Positions 17,011-26,384 are shown, numbered from the stretch's first letter. The stretch is 50,056 nt of DNA from UBA6136 sp041178325 (GCA_041178325.1 JBEGVN010000069.1:1-50056); one strand, 5' to 3'. Numbers and translations are program-made. Notes: generated from the sequence alone by a model not told the origin.

Positions 17011-17289
17011 GGTGCGGCAGGCATGGCGCTGTCTTGCACGCTGTGGTGGCGCTCGCCGAAAGCAAGGGAGTTGTGGGTCATCCTCATTCTGAGGGCAGCT
17101 GGAGTGTTGATGAGTCAACGGGCGGATCATTTCCGGAAAGCAAGCTCAGCGCGCGAGAGGGTGGTCAGGAGCCACTGGATACGTGAACCCGGATATCCGG
17201 TGGCCTAGGATAACGGCCGGGGCAATCCCGTCTCCTAACCAATCGGGGAATAAAGTGTGAACCGCCAGATCGGGTCAGGCCGGATGAGA
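17011..17289. other. Non-coding stretch between amtB and the DUF2959 gene
   Basis: About 280 bases with no supported gene. It holds a perfect 12-base palindrome CCGGATATCCGG at 17189-17200 and several GC-rich segments that can pair (for example around 17215-17230 and 17260-17300). No T-run terminator and no recognised RNA family was seen. Confidence 0.5.
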
Positions 17290-17985
17290 CTAATCCCGGC
17301 GATGAGGCAGGGCCTTGGGGGCTGTTCCGTTCAGGGATTCGACAAAGAGGTTTGCACGACTGATTGAGCGCTCCATTGCACCTATGAGCCCTGAAACCCC
17401 TTGCGTCATGGTGTGAAGTTCGCCTTCCAAGGAATCAATGGCGCGAGCGTTGAGATTGTGTTTCAGGAACAGCACTTGATCCTGAAAGACGCGAAGGACC
17501 GGATCAATTTTGCCCTCGGCCTTTCGCATAGCCGTAATGAGCTGCAGGTAATGTTGCTGCGTCAATCTGAGCTTTTGGCGGCTACTGCTTCTGAGGGACC
17601 GGTTGCTGTATTGATCAAGCTCATCCTCCCATTCCCGGAAAAGGGCTCTTGCAACCGTCTCCACGGCTCCAATCCTTTCCTGCACCAGCTGCGCACGGGA
17701 TTGACTGTAGTCGAATTCCACCTTCAGTTGTCGATAAACGGTCTCCAGATTGCCACCGTCAAATTGCGTCAGCTGGCTGAATTTTTCTAGGGCGGTCTGA
17801 AACTGGGTTTTAGCCTCTTCGAGGCTGTCACGGGCCTGCTCAACGCGAGTCACCAGAATATCGCGCTTGTGGTGACCGGCCTGTTCCACGGTTCGAAAAT
17901 AGACGCGCTGCAGCCTTGCGCTCAAAGCCCGAAACAGGGCGTCGACAATGGATTCGAACGAGAGAGGGGGGCCAGGGTTTCGCAT
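17290..17985 (-). CDS. DUF2959 coiled-coil protein
   Basis: A 231-residue, largely alpha-helical protein resembling DUF2959: the segment KFSQLTQFDGGNLETVYRQL matches the family's conserved core, and heptad-like Leu/Gln/Arg spacing continues through 90-200. Family knowledge: members are found in gammaproteobacteria, often with a lipoprotein or signal peptide; this copy has a soluble-looking N-terminus (MRNPGPPLSFESIVDALFRAL). Function unknown. It is a single gene, divergent from the formate dehydrogenase operon across 260 bases. The start is uncertain because no strong Shine-Dalgarno sequence precedes the ATG. Confidence 0.75.
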   Translation of the reverse strand: MRNPGPPLSFESIVDALFRALSARLQRVYFRTVEQAGHHKRDILVTRVEQARDSLEEAKTQFQTALEKFSQLTQFDGGNLETVYRQLKVEFDYSQSRAQLVQERIGAVETVARALFREWEDELDQYSNRSLRSSSRQKLRLTQQHYLQLITAMRKAEGKIDPVLRVFQDQVLFLKHNLNARAIDSLEGELHTMTQGVSGLIGAMERSISRANLFVESLNGTAPKALPHRRD

Positions 17986-18122
17986 GGCGGCTATGGGGCA
18001 TCGTTGGGGCTCAAAGGCCCAAGCATTTTACAGCGTTCTGCCGGCGCCCGGGGGATCGGTTCGAACCGGGGGAGTGGGAATCTGATCCGGAACAAAAACC
18101 CAGTAAAACAGTCTGAAAAGTG

Positions 18123-18152
18123 TTTCCAGAAGATGCCCAAAAAGAGTAGAAT
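18123..18152 (+). promoter_or_regulatory. Possible sigma-70 promoter for the formate dehydrogenase operon
   Basis: TTTCCA, 18 bases, TAGAAT. Four of six bases match at -35 and five of six at -10. It lies about 95 bases upstream of fdsG. The leader then contains GACCC / GGGTC around a T-rich loop, too short to call an attenuator. Confidence 0.35.
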
Positions 18153-18245
18153 TCGCGGTCATCAAACCATGTGACACTCCGGCAGGACCCTCTTTTTTTG
18201 GGGTCATCCCGCCTTCGGAGCTCTAGCGAGGACAGGCAATCACCC

Positions 18246-18725
18246 ATGAAACATGACGACTGGGACAGCAAGGATATCGAGGCCGTGATCGGTGCGCTCA
18301 AGGACAAGCCTGGGGCACTTCTCCCCATTCTTCACGCCATCCAGGACCAACAGGGGTATGTTCCCCCGGAAAGCGTTCCCATGATCGCCGATGCCCTGAA
18401 CCTCACGCGCGCTGAAGTGCACGGTGTGATCACCTTCTATCACTATTTTCGCCAGACCCCCCCGGGTCGCAAGACGATCCGTGTGTGCAGGGCAGAATCC
18501 TGTCAGGCCATGGGTTCCGATGCATTGGAAGCGCATGCAAAGGCCAGTCTTGGTATCGATTACCACGAAAATACGACGGATGGCGAGTTCTCACTCGAAC
18601 CGGTTTACTGTCTTGGAAACTGCGCCTGCTCGCCGGCCATCATGATCGAAAAGGAAGTATTTGGTCGTGTAACGCCCGAGCGATTTGATGCGATTGTTGA
18701 GGAAGTGCGGGGGAATCATGGTTAA
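18246..18725 (+). CDS. fdsG: NAD-dependent formate dehydrogenase gamma subunit (NuoE-like)
   Basis: A 159-residue thioredoxin-fold [2Fe-2S] protein homologous to NuoE. The four cluster ligands are Cys81, Cys86 (CRAESC) and Cys122, Cys126 (CLGNC). Start at the ATG at 18246, preceded by GAGGACAGG; a longer reading has no support. Together with FdsB it forms the diaphorase module that passes electrons from the molybdenum subunit to NAD+. The fdsB start lies inside its last codons (8-base overlap), so translation is coupled. First gene of the fdsGBA-fdhD-fdsD operon. Confidence 0.95.
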   Translation: MKHDDWDSKDIEAVIGALKDKPGALLPILHAIQDQQGYVPPESVPMIADALNLTRAEVHGVITFYHYFRQTPPGRKTIRVCRAESCQAMGSDALEAHAKASLGIDYHENTTDGEFSLEPVYCLGNCACSPAIMIEKEVFGRVTPERFDAIVEEVRGNHG

Positions 18726-20268
18726 GGTTTATGTGCCCTGTGATTCATGTGCTTTGAGTCTTGGCTCTGAGTCTGTTGCGAGGGAAGTGTCCCGGGTTGC
18801 CGGCCAGCGAGGTCTTGATGTCACTCTGGTGCGTAACGGCTCTCGTGGTCTTTACTGGCTTGAACCCCTGGTTGAAGTCGAGACGCCAGAAGGGCGAATC
18901 GCGTTCGGACCGGTGACAGTCAAGGACGTCGAATCGCTCTTTGATCAGGGATTCCTTTCCGGTGGTCAGCATCCCCTGTCGCTGGGTTTGACAGAGGAAA
19001 TTCCCTTCCTGAAGAAGCAGGAGCGTTTGACCTTCGCCCGGGTTGGAATCACCGATCCGGTCAGTCTCGAAGATTACCTCGCGCACGAAGGCTATCAGGG
19101 GCTCCGGAATGCCTTGGCCATGGCCCCGGAAAAGATTGTCGATGAGGTCACGGAATCCGGGCTCCGCGGTCGGGGCGGTGCAGCGTTCCCGACCGGTATC
19201 AAATGGCGAACGGTGCTTGGGGCCGAGGGCGATCAAAAATACATCGTCTGCAATGCCGACGAGGGGGATTCCGGGACCTTCTCAGATCGCATGATTATGG
19301 AAGGGGATCCCTTTGTCCTTATCGAGGGGATGACTATCGCAGGACTTGCGGTGGGTGCCACCAGAGGGTACATCTACCTCAGATTCGAATATCCCTACGC
19401 AGAGAAAAATCTGAATGCGGCGATCAAGGCTGCCGAGGCTGGCGGATTCTTGGGTGACAACATACAGGGATCTGGAAAGGCATTTCATCTCGAGGTTCGC
19501 CTTGGCGCAGGGGCTTATGTCTGCGGAGAGGAAACCTCGCTGCTTGAAAGCCTTGAAGGACGTCGTGGTCTCGTGCGATTCAAGCCGCCGCTCCCCGCGA
19601 TCAAGGGTCTTTTTGGAAAGCCCACCGTCATCAACAACGTTATCTCGCTCGCGTCGGTCCCAATTATTCTCGCGAGGGGTGGAAGCTTCTACAAGGATTT
19701 CGGTATGGGGCGCTCGCGCGGAACCTTGCCGATTCAGTTGGCTGGCAATCTCAAGCGCACAGGTTTGGTCGAGCGCGCCTTTGGTGTGACGCTTCGCGAA
19801 ATTCTTTATGACTATGGTGGGGGCTCACAGTCCGGGCGTCCCATCAAAGCCGTTCAGGTGGGTGGTCCTTTAGGGGCTTATTTACCTGAGTCCCAGTTCG
19901 ATACCCCCCTCGACTATGAGGCCTTTGCTGCCCTCTGGGCGGTGCTCGGGCATGGCGGGATTGTGGCGTTTGATGATGCCGTCGATATGTCCAAAATGGC
20001 GCGTTACGGCATGGAATTCTGTGCGGTCGAGTCTTGCGGAAAGTGCACGCCCTGCCGAATCGGTTCAACCCGGGGCGTGGAAGTGATTGATCACATCCGA
20101 GAAGGAACAAACGTAAGCGAGAATCTGAAACTCTTGCGTGATCTGAGTGACACCATGTTGGCGGGTTCGCTTTGTGCACTCGGCGGCATGACGCCCTATC
20201 CTGTATTGAGCGCCTTGAATCATTTTCCCGAGGATTTCGGTGCACCCGCCAACAAGGCATCGGCGTAG
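18718..20268 (+). CDS. fdsB: NAD-dependent formate dehydrogenase beta subunit (NuoF-like)
   Basis: A 516-residue protein. The ATG at 18718 is chosen over the upstream in-frame start because GAGGAAGTGCGGGGG precedes it and the family begins MVKVYVPCDS. An N-terminal thioredoxin-like domain (1 to about 100) is fused to a NuoF domain: the FMN-binding loop GRGGAAFPTG (151-160), NADEGDSGTF (179-188) for NADH/FMN, and the [4Fe-4S] site Cys440, Cys443, Cys446 and Cys486. It reduces NAD+ with electrons from formate. It is cytoplasmic and part of the FdsABG complex. Confidence 0.96.
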   Translation: MVKVYVPCDSCALSLGSESVAREVSRVAGQRGLDVTLVRNGSRGLYWLEPLVEVETPEGRIAFGPVTVKDVESLFDQGFLSGGQHPLSLGLTEEIPFLKKQERLTFARVGITDPVSLEDYLAHEGYQGLRNALAMAPEKIVDEVTESGLRGRGGAAFPTGIKWRTVLGAEGDQKYIVCNADEGDSGTFSDRMIMEGDPFVLIEGMTIAGLAVGATRGYIYLRFEYPYAEKNLNAAIKAAEAGGFLGDNIQGSGKAFHLEVRLGAGAYVCGEETSLLESLEGRRGLVRFKPPLPAIKGLFGKPTVINNVISLASVPIILARGGSFYKDFGMGRSRGTLPIQLAGNLKRTGLVERAFGVTLREILYDYGGGSQSGRPIKAVQVGGPLGAYLPESQFDTPLDYEAFAALWAVLGHGGIVAFDDAVDMSKMARYGMEFCAVESCGKCTPCRIGSTRGVEVIDHIREGTNVSENLKLLRDLSDTMLAGSLCALGGMTPYPVLSALNHFPEDFGAPANKASA

Positions 20269-20328
20269 AGAACGAAAACAGCCCGCCCGAACCAAGGTTC
20301 GGCACTCTGGCGATTGAGGAGGCAGACA

Positions 20329-23175
20329 ATGGCCCATAGAGATTGTGACTACGGGACCCCAGAAAGTGGGTCCGATAAGCTGGTAGAGCTGGAAATTGAT
20401 GGCTTTAAGGTTAAGGTTCCCGAGGGGACCTCGATCATGCGGGCTGCAGCGACTGCAGGCATCCAGATTCCCAAGCTCTGCGCCACCGATAGTCTGGATC
20501 CCTTCGGATCCTGTCGACTGTGCCTGGTCCAGATTGAGGGGGGGCGCGGCCTTCCTGCATCTTGCACTACGCCCGTCGCCGAGGGGATGAAGGTCTGCAC
20601 CCAAAATGAGCGTTTAGGCCAAGTGCGCCGCGGCGTGATGGAGCTCTATATCTCTGATCATCCGCTGGATTGCTTAACCTGCTCCGCCAATGGTAACTGT
20701 GAACTCCAGGATATGGCAGGCGCCGTCGGCCTGCGCGAAGTACGTTACGGTTACGAAGGCGAAAACCACCTGGATGCCGAAGAGGACAAGAGTAATCCCT
20801 ACTTTCAGTTCGACCCTTCCAAGTGCATCGTCTGCTCACGGTGCGTCCGCGCCTGTGAAGAGGTTCAAGGCACCTTTGCGCTGACCATTCAGGGGCGTGG
20901 CTTTGAGTCCAAAGTTTCACCCGGCCAGAACGAATCCTTCATGGACTCGGAATGTGTCTCCTGTGGCGCCTGCGTTCAGGCCTGTCCGACGGCGACCTTG
21001 ATGGAAAAGTCCGTAATCGAGATGGGTCAGCCCGAACACAGTATCGTTACTACCTGTGCTTACTGTGGGGTTGGGTGCTCCTTCAAGGCTGAAATGAAGG
21101 GCTCTGAAGTGGTCCGAATGGTCCCGAACAAGAATGGACACGCCAATCACGGCCATTCCTGCGTCAAGGGTCGTTTTGCCTTTGGTTATGCAACGCATAA
21201 GGATCGTATTACCAAGCCGATGATCCGGAAGAAGATCACGGATCCATGGCAGGAAGTTTCATGGGAAGAGGCAATCAATTATGCAGCCTCTGAGTTCAAG
21301 CGAATTCAGGCCAAGCATGGCAAGGGTTCGGTGGGTGGTCTGACGTCCAGTCGTTGCACCAACGAAGAGACCTATGTCGTTCAAAAGCTGATTCGTGCAG
21401 CTTTCGGCAACAACAACGTCGATACTTGCGCCCGAGTCTGCCATTCTCCGACCGGATACGGTCTCAAGCAGACCCTCGGTGAATCAGCGGGTACCCAGAC
21501 TTTCGATTCGATTCGAAAAACGGATGTCATTCTGGTGATTGGTGCCAATCCGACCGATGGCCATCCTGTATTTGGGTCTGCCATGAAGCGGCGCATTCGT
21601 GAGGGTGCAAAGCTGATCGTTGCCGATCCGAGAGATATCGATCTGGTGCGCTCGCCCCACGTCAAATCCGATTACCACCTCAAGCTGAAGCCCGGCACTA
21701 ATGTGGCACTCGTCACCTCGCTGGCTCACGTGATTGTTCGTGAGGGGCTCTCGGATGACGCCTTCGCGCAGGCGCGTTGTGAGCCTGAGTCCTATGAAAA
21801 ATGGAAGACCTTTGTCTCGGAAGAACGTAATTCTCCGGAAGCTATGGAGGCTGTAACCGGTGTTCCGGCCGATCTGGTTCGGGGCGCAGCCCGGCTATTT
21901 GCCACGGGCGGTAACGCGGCAATCTACTACGGCCTGGGTGTGACGGAACACAGCCAAGGTTCGACCACCGTTATTGGTATCGCGAACCTGGCCATGGCCA
22001 CCGGAAACGTGGGGCGAGAAGGCGTTGGCGTGAATCCCTTGCGTGGTCAGAACAATGTGCAAGGTTCCTGTGACATGGGCTCCTTCCCGCACGAGTTGCC
22101 GGGATATCGGCATGTTTCGGATACCACTACCCGCAGTCAGTTTGAAAGTGCCTGGGGCGTCAATCTCAGTGCTGAACCTGGGCTCAGAATTCCGAACATG
22201 TTCTCTGCTGCAATGGATGGCAGCTTCCTTGGGCTTTATTGCGAGGGAGAGGATATCGCACAGTCCGACCCTGATACGCAGCATGTCCATGCGGCGCTTC
22301 GCGCCATGGAGTGTGTGGTCGTACAGGATATTTTCCTCAACGAGACGGCCAAGTTCGCGCATGTCTTTTTGCCGGGTGCCTCCTTCCTCGAGAAGAGTGG
22401 GACTTTCACCAATGCGGAACGTCGGATCTCACCGGTTCGCAGAGTGATGACGCCGCTTGCCGGCTATGAAGACTGGGAAGTGACGCAGTTGCTGTCGAAT
22501 GCCATGGGATACCCCATGCATTACAACAGTGCCCAGGAAATCCTGGATGAAATTGCAAGCCTGGTGCCCACGTTCTCCGGGGTCAGCTGGCAGAAGCTCG
22601 AGGCATTGGGTAGCGTGCAATGGCCGTGCAATGACGAAGCACCGGAGGGGACTCCGACCATGCATATCGGAACCTTCGTTCGCGGTAAGGGCCGGTTCCT
22701 TCTCACGGAATACGTTCCGACACCCGAAAAGACGACCAGCCGCTTCCCGTTGATCCTGACCACGGGAAGAATTCTTTCCCAGTACAACGTAGGAGCCCAG
22801 ACGCGGCGTACCGCCAACTCGATGTGGCACCCTGAGGATCTTCTCGAAATTCATCCGCATGATGCAGAAAATCGGGGGGTGATTGATGGCTGCTGGGTGG
22901 GCATTAAAAGCCGAGCCGGTGAGACCGTGCTGCGGGCCAAGGTGACCGACCGGGTTCAGCCGGGTGTGGTCTATACGACCTTCCATTTCCCTGAATCCGG
23001 TGCCAATGTCATTACCACGGATAATTCCGATTGGGCGACCAATTGTCCCGAGTACAAGGTGACCGCCGTACAGGTGACAAAGGTCAATGCGCCCTCTGAA
23101 TGGCAAAGAGACTACGAAGCCTTCTCAGAGCAGCAGATCGGCTTTTTGGAGAACCGGACGGCCGGCGTCGAATAA
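20329..23175 (+). CDS. fdsA: NAD-dependent formate dehydrogenase alpha subunit, molybdenum catalytic
   Basis: A 948-residue protein; ATG 20329 has GAGGAGG 6-12 bases upstream. The N-terminus is NuoG-like: [2Fe-2S] Cys51/62/65/79; His-ligated cluster His111, Cys115/118/124; two [4Fe-4S] sites Cys166/169/172/176 and Cys209/212/215/219. The molybdopterin domain begins with Cys243/246/250/278. The expected Mo ligand is Cys371 followed by His372 (RVCHSPTGYG), so this is the cysteine form, not selenocysteine; the codon is TGC. It oxidises formate to CO2 at the bis-MGD cofactor and passes electrons through the clusters to FdsBG. In methylotrophs this is the last oxidation step. fdhD follows with a 3-base gap. 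Confidence 0.97.
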   Translation: MAHRDCDYGTPESGSDKLVELEIDGFKVKVPEGTSIMRAAATAGIQIPKLCATDSLDPFGSCRLCLVQIEGGRGLPASCTTPVAEGMKVCTQNERLGQVRRGVMELYISDHPLDCLTCSANGNCELQDMAGAVGLREVRYGYEGENHLDAEEDKSNPYFQFDPSKCIVCSRCVRACEEVQGTFALTIQGRGFESKVSPGQNESFMDSECVSCGACVQACPTATLMEKSVIEMGQPEHSIVTTCAYCGVGCSFKAEMKGSEVVRMVPNKNGHANHGHSCVKGRFAFGYATHKDRITKPMIRKKITDPWQEVSWEEAINYAASEFKRIQAKHGKGSVGGLTSSRCTNEETYVVQKLIRAAFGNNNVDTCARVCHSPTGYGLKQTLGESAGTQTFDSIRKTDVILVIGANPTDGHPVFGSAMKRRIREGAKLIVADPRDIDLVRSPHVKSDYHLKLKPGTNVALVTSLAHVIVREGLSDDAFAQARCEPESYEKWKTFVSEERNSPEAMEAVTGVPADLVRGAARLFATGGNAAIYYGLGVTEHSQGSTTVIGIANLAMATGNVGREGVGVNPLRGQNNVQGSCDMGSFPHELPGYRHVSDTTTRSQFESAWGVNLSAEPGLRIPNMFSAAMDGSFLGLYCEGEDIAQSDPDTQHVHAALRAMECVVVQDIFLNETAKFAHVFLPGASFLEKSGTFTNAERRISPVRRVMTPLAGYEDWEVTQLLSNAMGYPMHYNSAQEILDEIASLVPTFSGVSWQKLEALGSVQWPCNDEAPEGTPTMHIGTFVRGKGRFLLTEYVPTPEKTTSRFPLILTTGRILSQYNVGAQTRRTANSMWHPEDLLEIHPHDAENRGVIDGCWVGIKSRAGETVLRAKVTDRVQPGVVYTTFHFPESGANVITTDNSDWATNCPEYKVTAVQVTKVNAPSEWQRDYEAFSEQQIGFLENRTAGVE

Positions 23176-23178
23176 GGC

Positions 23179-24039
23179 ATGGATTCATCGGGCGATCTCG
23201 GATGGCCCAGTTATCGCGTCCGGCGGGTCGACCGCTGGCGCGATGGCATGGGCGAGAGGGTCGATGACTGTGTTGCTGAAGAGGCGCCGATCGCCCTGAT
23301 GTACAACGGTGAGCCACATGTGGTCATGCTGGCAACGCCCTTGGATCTTGAAGATTTCGCGCTGGGTTTCAGTCTGACAGAGGCCATCGTATCCTCCCCG
23401 GCTGAGGTGGAATCGATCCGCGTTTTTGAGCGATCCAACGGTATTGAGGTTCGGCTTCGCATTCCTGAAGCCCGCTGTGAGTCGGCCCGCGACAAAGGTC
23501 GGAATCTGACCGGTCGAACCGGTTGCGGTCTTTGTGGGGCGCGGACACTGGAGCAGGCGGTCAGAGTCCCGGGCCATGTCAGATCCCCGTTAGTAGTGAC
23601 CGAATCCGAGGTGAGTCAAGCCCTGCTCGAAATCAAGAAATATCAGCGGATCAACCAGTTGACCGGAGCTGTCCACGCAGCGGCCTTTGCTCTTCCGGGT
23701 CGGGGTATCGTGGCGGTGCGAGAGGATGTCGGCCGACATAACGCACTGGACAAGCTGATTGGGGCTTTGGCCCGTCAAGAGGTTGCCTTTGGTCAGGGCT
23801 TTATCGTGGTCACCAGTCGTGCCAGTTTTGAAATGGTGCAAAAGTGCGCGGCTGTGGGTGTCGGACTCATGGCAGCGATCTCGGCACCGACAGGGCTCGC
23901 GATTCGTCTGGCCGATGAGACAGGGCTAACCCTCGTCGGTTTCGCGCGAGATCAAGGTCACGTGGTCTATACTCACCCCCAACGTTTGATGCACAAGGGA
24001 TCAATCCCTGCTGTGACATTGGCCGGATCAAGTTCTTAG
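23179..24039 (+). CDS. fdhD: Formate dehydrogenase accessory sulfurtransferase FdhD (FdsC)
   Basis: A 286-residue FdhD protein with the conserved redox-active cysteines Cys116 and Cys119 in TGCGLCG, and the VGRHNALDKLIG segment typical of the family. Family knowledge: FdhD carries sulfur from the desulfurase IscS to the Mo-bis-MGD cofactor before it is inserted into formate dehydrogenase, and the enzyme is inactive without it. It sits three bases after fdsA, in the position of fdsC in fdsGBACD operons. Confidence 0.95.
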   Translation: MDSSGDLGWPSYRVRRVDRWRDGMGERVDDCVAEEAPIALMYNGEPHVVMLATPLDLEDFALGFSLTEAIVSSPAEVESIRVFERSNGIEVRLRIPEARCESARDKGRNLTGRTGCGLCGARTLEQAVRVPGHVRSPLVVTESEVSQALLEIKKYQRINQLTGAVHAAAFALPGRGIVAVREDVGRHNALDKLIGALARQEVAFGQGFIVVTSRASFEMVQKCAAVGVGLMAAISAPTGLAIRLADETGLTLVGFARDQGHVVYTHPQRLMHKGSIPAVTLAGSSS

Positions 24040-24052
24040 GAAATGTCCCCTT

Positions 24053-24274
24053 ATGGAAACTGAAAATCTCGTTCGCATGGCCAACAATATTGCGGCCTTC
24101 TTTAATGCTGATCCCGATCGCGAAGCTGCGGTCGCAGGTGTCGCCCATCACATCAAGAGCTTCTGGGAGCCCCGCATGATGACGGCCATTCTTGCGTATG
24201 ACGCAAAGGGTGGCGAAGGGCTTGATGAGCTGGTTCGAAAGGCCCTCGCGCAACTGGGTCGCGAAGCAAAATAG
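24053..24274 (+). CDS. fdsD: Formate dehydrogenase delta subunit FdsD
   Basis: A 73-residue protein matching the small delta subunit: MANNIAAFF near the start, then a central HHIKSFWEPRM core and a helical tail LDELVRKALAQL. Family knowledge: FdsD is needed for activity or assembly of the NAD-linked enzyme, and its exact role is unclear. It is the fifth gene of the operon, 13 bases after fdhD. Confidence 0.93.
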   Translation: METENLVRMANNIAAFFNADPDREAAVAGVAHHIKSFWEPRMMTAILAYDAKGGEGLDELVRKALAQLGREAK

Positions 24275-24302
24275 GCGGCTGAGCTGTTGAGAGGGGTTTC
24301 TC

Positions 24303-25418
24303 GTGCTTTCCGTCTTTTGTGCTCCTGCACGCTACGTTCAAGGTCGAAATGCAACCGGGCACCTCCCGCGTGAACTGATCCGTCTCGGGATCGGGGGGCG
24401 TTGCCTTATCGTTGCCAGTCCGACAGCCTTTAAACTGTTGAATGACCTCTGGCAGGCGGCTTTTGCCGAATCGGGCATTCCGCTGGATGTGATTCTTTTC
24501 AACGGCGAGTGTTCGCAATCCGAGATTGAAAGGCTGGTTGCTGAGGCCCGGCGGAAGGGTGCGGAAACGCTGGTTGGCGCCGGTGGCGGGAAGGTTTTGG
24601 ATACCGCTCGGGCTGTCGCTGCCGTCCTTGGGAAGCCGGTGGCCTGTTGTCCGACAACGGCGGCCAGTGATGCCCCTTGCAGTGCCTTGTCTGTGGTTTA
24701 TACCGATGACGGGACCTTTGAGGAATGTCTTTTCTATCCCCGTAATCCCGAGTTGGTTCTGGTGGACACAACGGTGATTGCTCAAGCCCCGGTTCGCCAG
24801 TTGATTTCCGGAATGGGCGATGCGTTAGCAACCCGGTTTGAGGCGGAGGCTTCGCGGCTTGCCTTCCGGCCTAATGTGGTGGGTGGTCTTAGCACGATGG
24901 CGGCCGCTGCGATTGCGGATCTTTGCTACCGAACCCTGCTCGCCGATGGTGTGGCGGCTGTCGCTGCAGCGCGCGTGGGTGCTGTGACCCCTGCGCTTGA
25001 GCGAATTGTTGAAGCGAATACGCTGCTTTCGGGGTTAGGTTTCGAGTCCGGTGGGCTCGCCTTGGCGCATTCGGTTCATAACGGACTTACGGCCGCAAAG
25101 GAAACACACGCGTACCTCCATGGGGAAAAGGTCGCTTTCGGTACTCTGGTGCAATTGGTCTTGGAGGGACGTGGTCCATCCGAGGTGAATGAAGTTCTCG
25201 ATTTTTGTATCCGGGTCGGGCTTCCGGTGACCCTGGCCCAGTTGGGGCTCGAGGACTTGTCTCATCCTCTGGCTTTGGCGATCGCCGCGCGCGCGTTGGC
25301 TGAAGGTGAAACGTCACACAATGTGGTATTTCCACTCTCGATTGAGAGTGTCGCGGAAGCCCTATTTGCCGCTGATGCGCTGGGTCGTGCCCGCCTCAAA
25401 GGAACGCTTTTAAGTTAA
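24303..25418 (+). CDS. gldA: Glycerol dehydrogenase-like iron/zinc alcohol dehydrogenase
   Basis: A 371-residue class III alcohol dehydrogenase close to E. coli GldA in length. NAD-binding GAGGGKVLD is at 92-100, and the metal ligands are Asp173 (GMGDAL), His256 (LAHSVHNGL) and His273 (HGEKVAFG). Family knowledge: GldA oxidises glycerol to dihydroxyacetone with NAD+, or works in reverse on small ketones and aldehydes. It starts 28 bases after fdsD on the same strand, so it may belong to the formate dehydrogenase transcript. Other substrates in a C1 organism, such as methylglyoxal or hydroxyacetone, cannot be excluded. It converges with miaA and overlaps its stop by four bases. Confidence 0.88.
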   Translation: MLSVFCAPARYVQGRNATGHLPRELIRLGIGGRCLIVASPTAFKLLNDLWQAAFAESGIPLDVILFNGECSQSEIERLVAEARRKGAETLVGAGGGKVLDTARAVAAVLGKPVACCPTTAASDAPCSALSVVYTDDGTFEECLFYPRNPELVLVDTTVIAQAPVRQLISGMGDALATRFEAEASRLAFRPNVVGGLSTMAAAAIADLCYRTLLADGVAAVAAARVGAVTPALERIVEANTLLSGLGFESGGLALAHSVHNGLTAAKETHAYLHGEKVAFGTLVQLVLEGRGPSEVNEVLDFCIRVGLPVTLAQLGLEDLSHPLALAIAARALAEGETSHNVVFPLSIESVAEALFAADALGRARLKGTLLS

Positions 25419-26359
25419 GCGAGGAGGGGGGCGAGTGCTTGCATCGCCTGCTCGAGTCGTCGCGGGTCCTCGCTTTTAAGTTCCAGCTGGAAAGATTCCT
25501 TCCTGAGCCACGTCATTTGGCGTTTGGCAAATTGACGGGTTGCTGTGATTCCCTTGTCTTGCATGTCGTCGAATGAGTCGTTTCCCTCAAGATAGTCCCA
25601 GACCTGCCGGTAGCCCACAGCCCTCATGGAGGGGAGATCGAGGTGGAGATCCCCCCGGTCTTTGAGTGCTTGAACTTCTGCAATCAATCCTTGATCCAGC
25701 ATGGTGCGGAACCGCCGACGAATTCTTTCGGCCAGATGCTCGCGATCGTAGGGTGCGATCATCAGCGAGATCAGATCGAAATTTTGCGGCGGAGGCGGAT
25801 TGTCTGCAATAACATCGGTCATTGATCGCCCAGTCAGTTGGTAAATCTCCAGTGCCCTTTGAATGCGCTGAGGATCGTTGGGGTGGATCCGGTTTGCAGA
25901 GACGGGATCGATCGTCTTGAGTCTATTGTGAAGTGCTTCCCAGCCAAATTGACGGGCTTCATGCTCGAGGGTGGCGCGAATAGCGGGATCAGCCGGAGGG
26001 AGCAGTGAAATCCCATGGAGAAGGCCATGAAAATAGAGCATCGTCCCGCCGGCAAGGATGGGAATCTTTCCTCGCTGTGAAATCGCGATGATGAGTTTTG
26101 CGGCATCTTTCTGGAATTGGCCCGTCGAGTAGCGCTCAGAGGGGTCAAGAATATCGATAAGGTGATGGGGAATCCCGGCACGCTCGGAAAGGTCCGGTTT
26201 GGCGGTGCCAATATCCATTCCGCGAAAGACCAGCGCTGAATCCACACTGATGACTTCACCGCCGAGTCTTTGTGCGAGCTGGATGGCAAGTTGAGTCTTT
26301 CCCGACGCAGTGGGGCCCATGATCAAAAGTGCCTTGGGTCTTGGCGATTGTGTACTCAT
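25415..26359 (-). CDS. miaA: tRNA dimethylallyltransferase MiaA
   Basis: A 314-residue protein. The ATG at 26359 is chosen because it gives MSTQSPRPKALLIMGPTASG, the normal N-terminus; the upstream extension reads into the tpiA region. P-loop GPTASGKT, the catalytic-Asp region ISVDSALVFRGMDIGTAKP, and later RIQRALEIYQLTGRS and QFAKRQMTWLRK are all standard. It prenylates A37 of tRNAs reading UNN codons. The gene is divergent from tpiA and convergent with the gldA-like gene. Confidence 0.96.
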   Translation of the reverse strand: MSTQSPRPKALLIMGPTASGKTQLAIQLAQRLGGEVISVDSALVFRGMDIGTAKPDLSERAGIPHHLIDILDPSERYSTGQFQKDAAKLIIAISQRGKIPILAGGTMLYFHGLLHGISLLPPADPAIRATLEHEARQFGWEALHNRLKTIDPVSANRIHPNDPQRIQRALEIYQLTGRSMTDVIADNPPPPQNFDLISLMIAPYDREHLAERIRRRFRTMLDQGLIAEVQALKDRGDLHLDLPSMRAVGYRQVWDYLEGNDSFDDMQDKGITATRQFAKRQMTWLRKESFQLELKSEDPRRLEQAMQALAPLLA

Positions 26360-26384
26360 CGTCGGGAGATTGCCGGAGGATGTA

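Noticed and set aside
17252..17300. Resemblance to bacterial 4.5S (SRP) RNA around GGTCAGGCCGGA
   Set aside because: Only the 5' half of the conserved tip loop fits. The required GGAAGGNAGCAGCC is absent and the flanks do not form the long SRP hairpin.
18190..18215. Attenuator-like GACCC / GGGTC hairpin in the fdsG leader
   Set aside because: The stem is only five base pairs and the T-run is in the loop, not after the stem.
20329..23175. Selenocysteine form of formate dehydrogenase
   Set aside because: The active-site codon is TGC (Cys371) and no in-frame TGA occurs in the gene.
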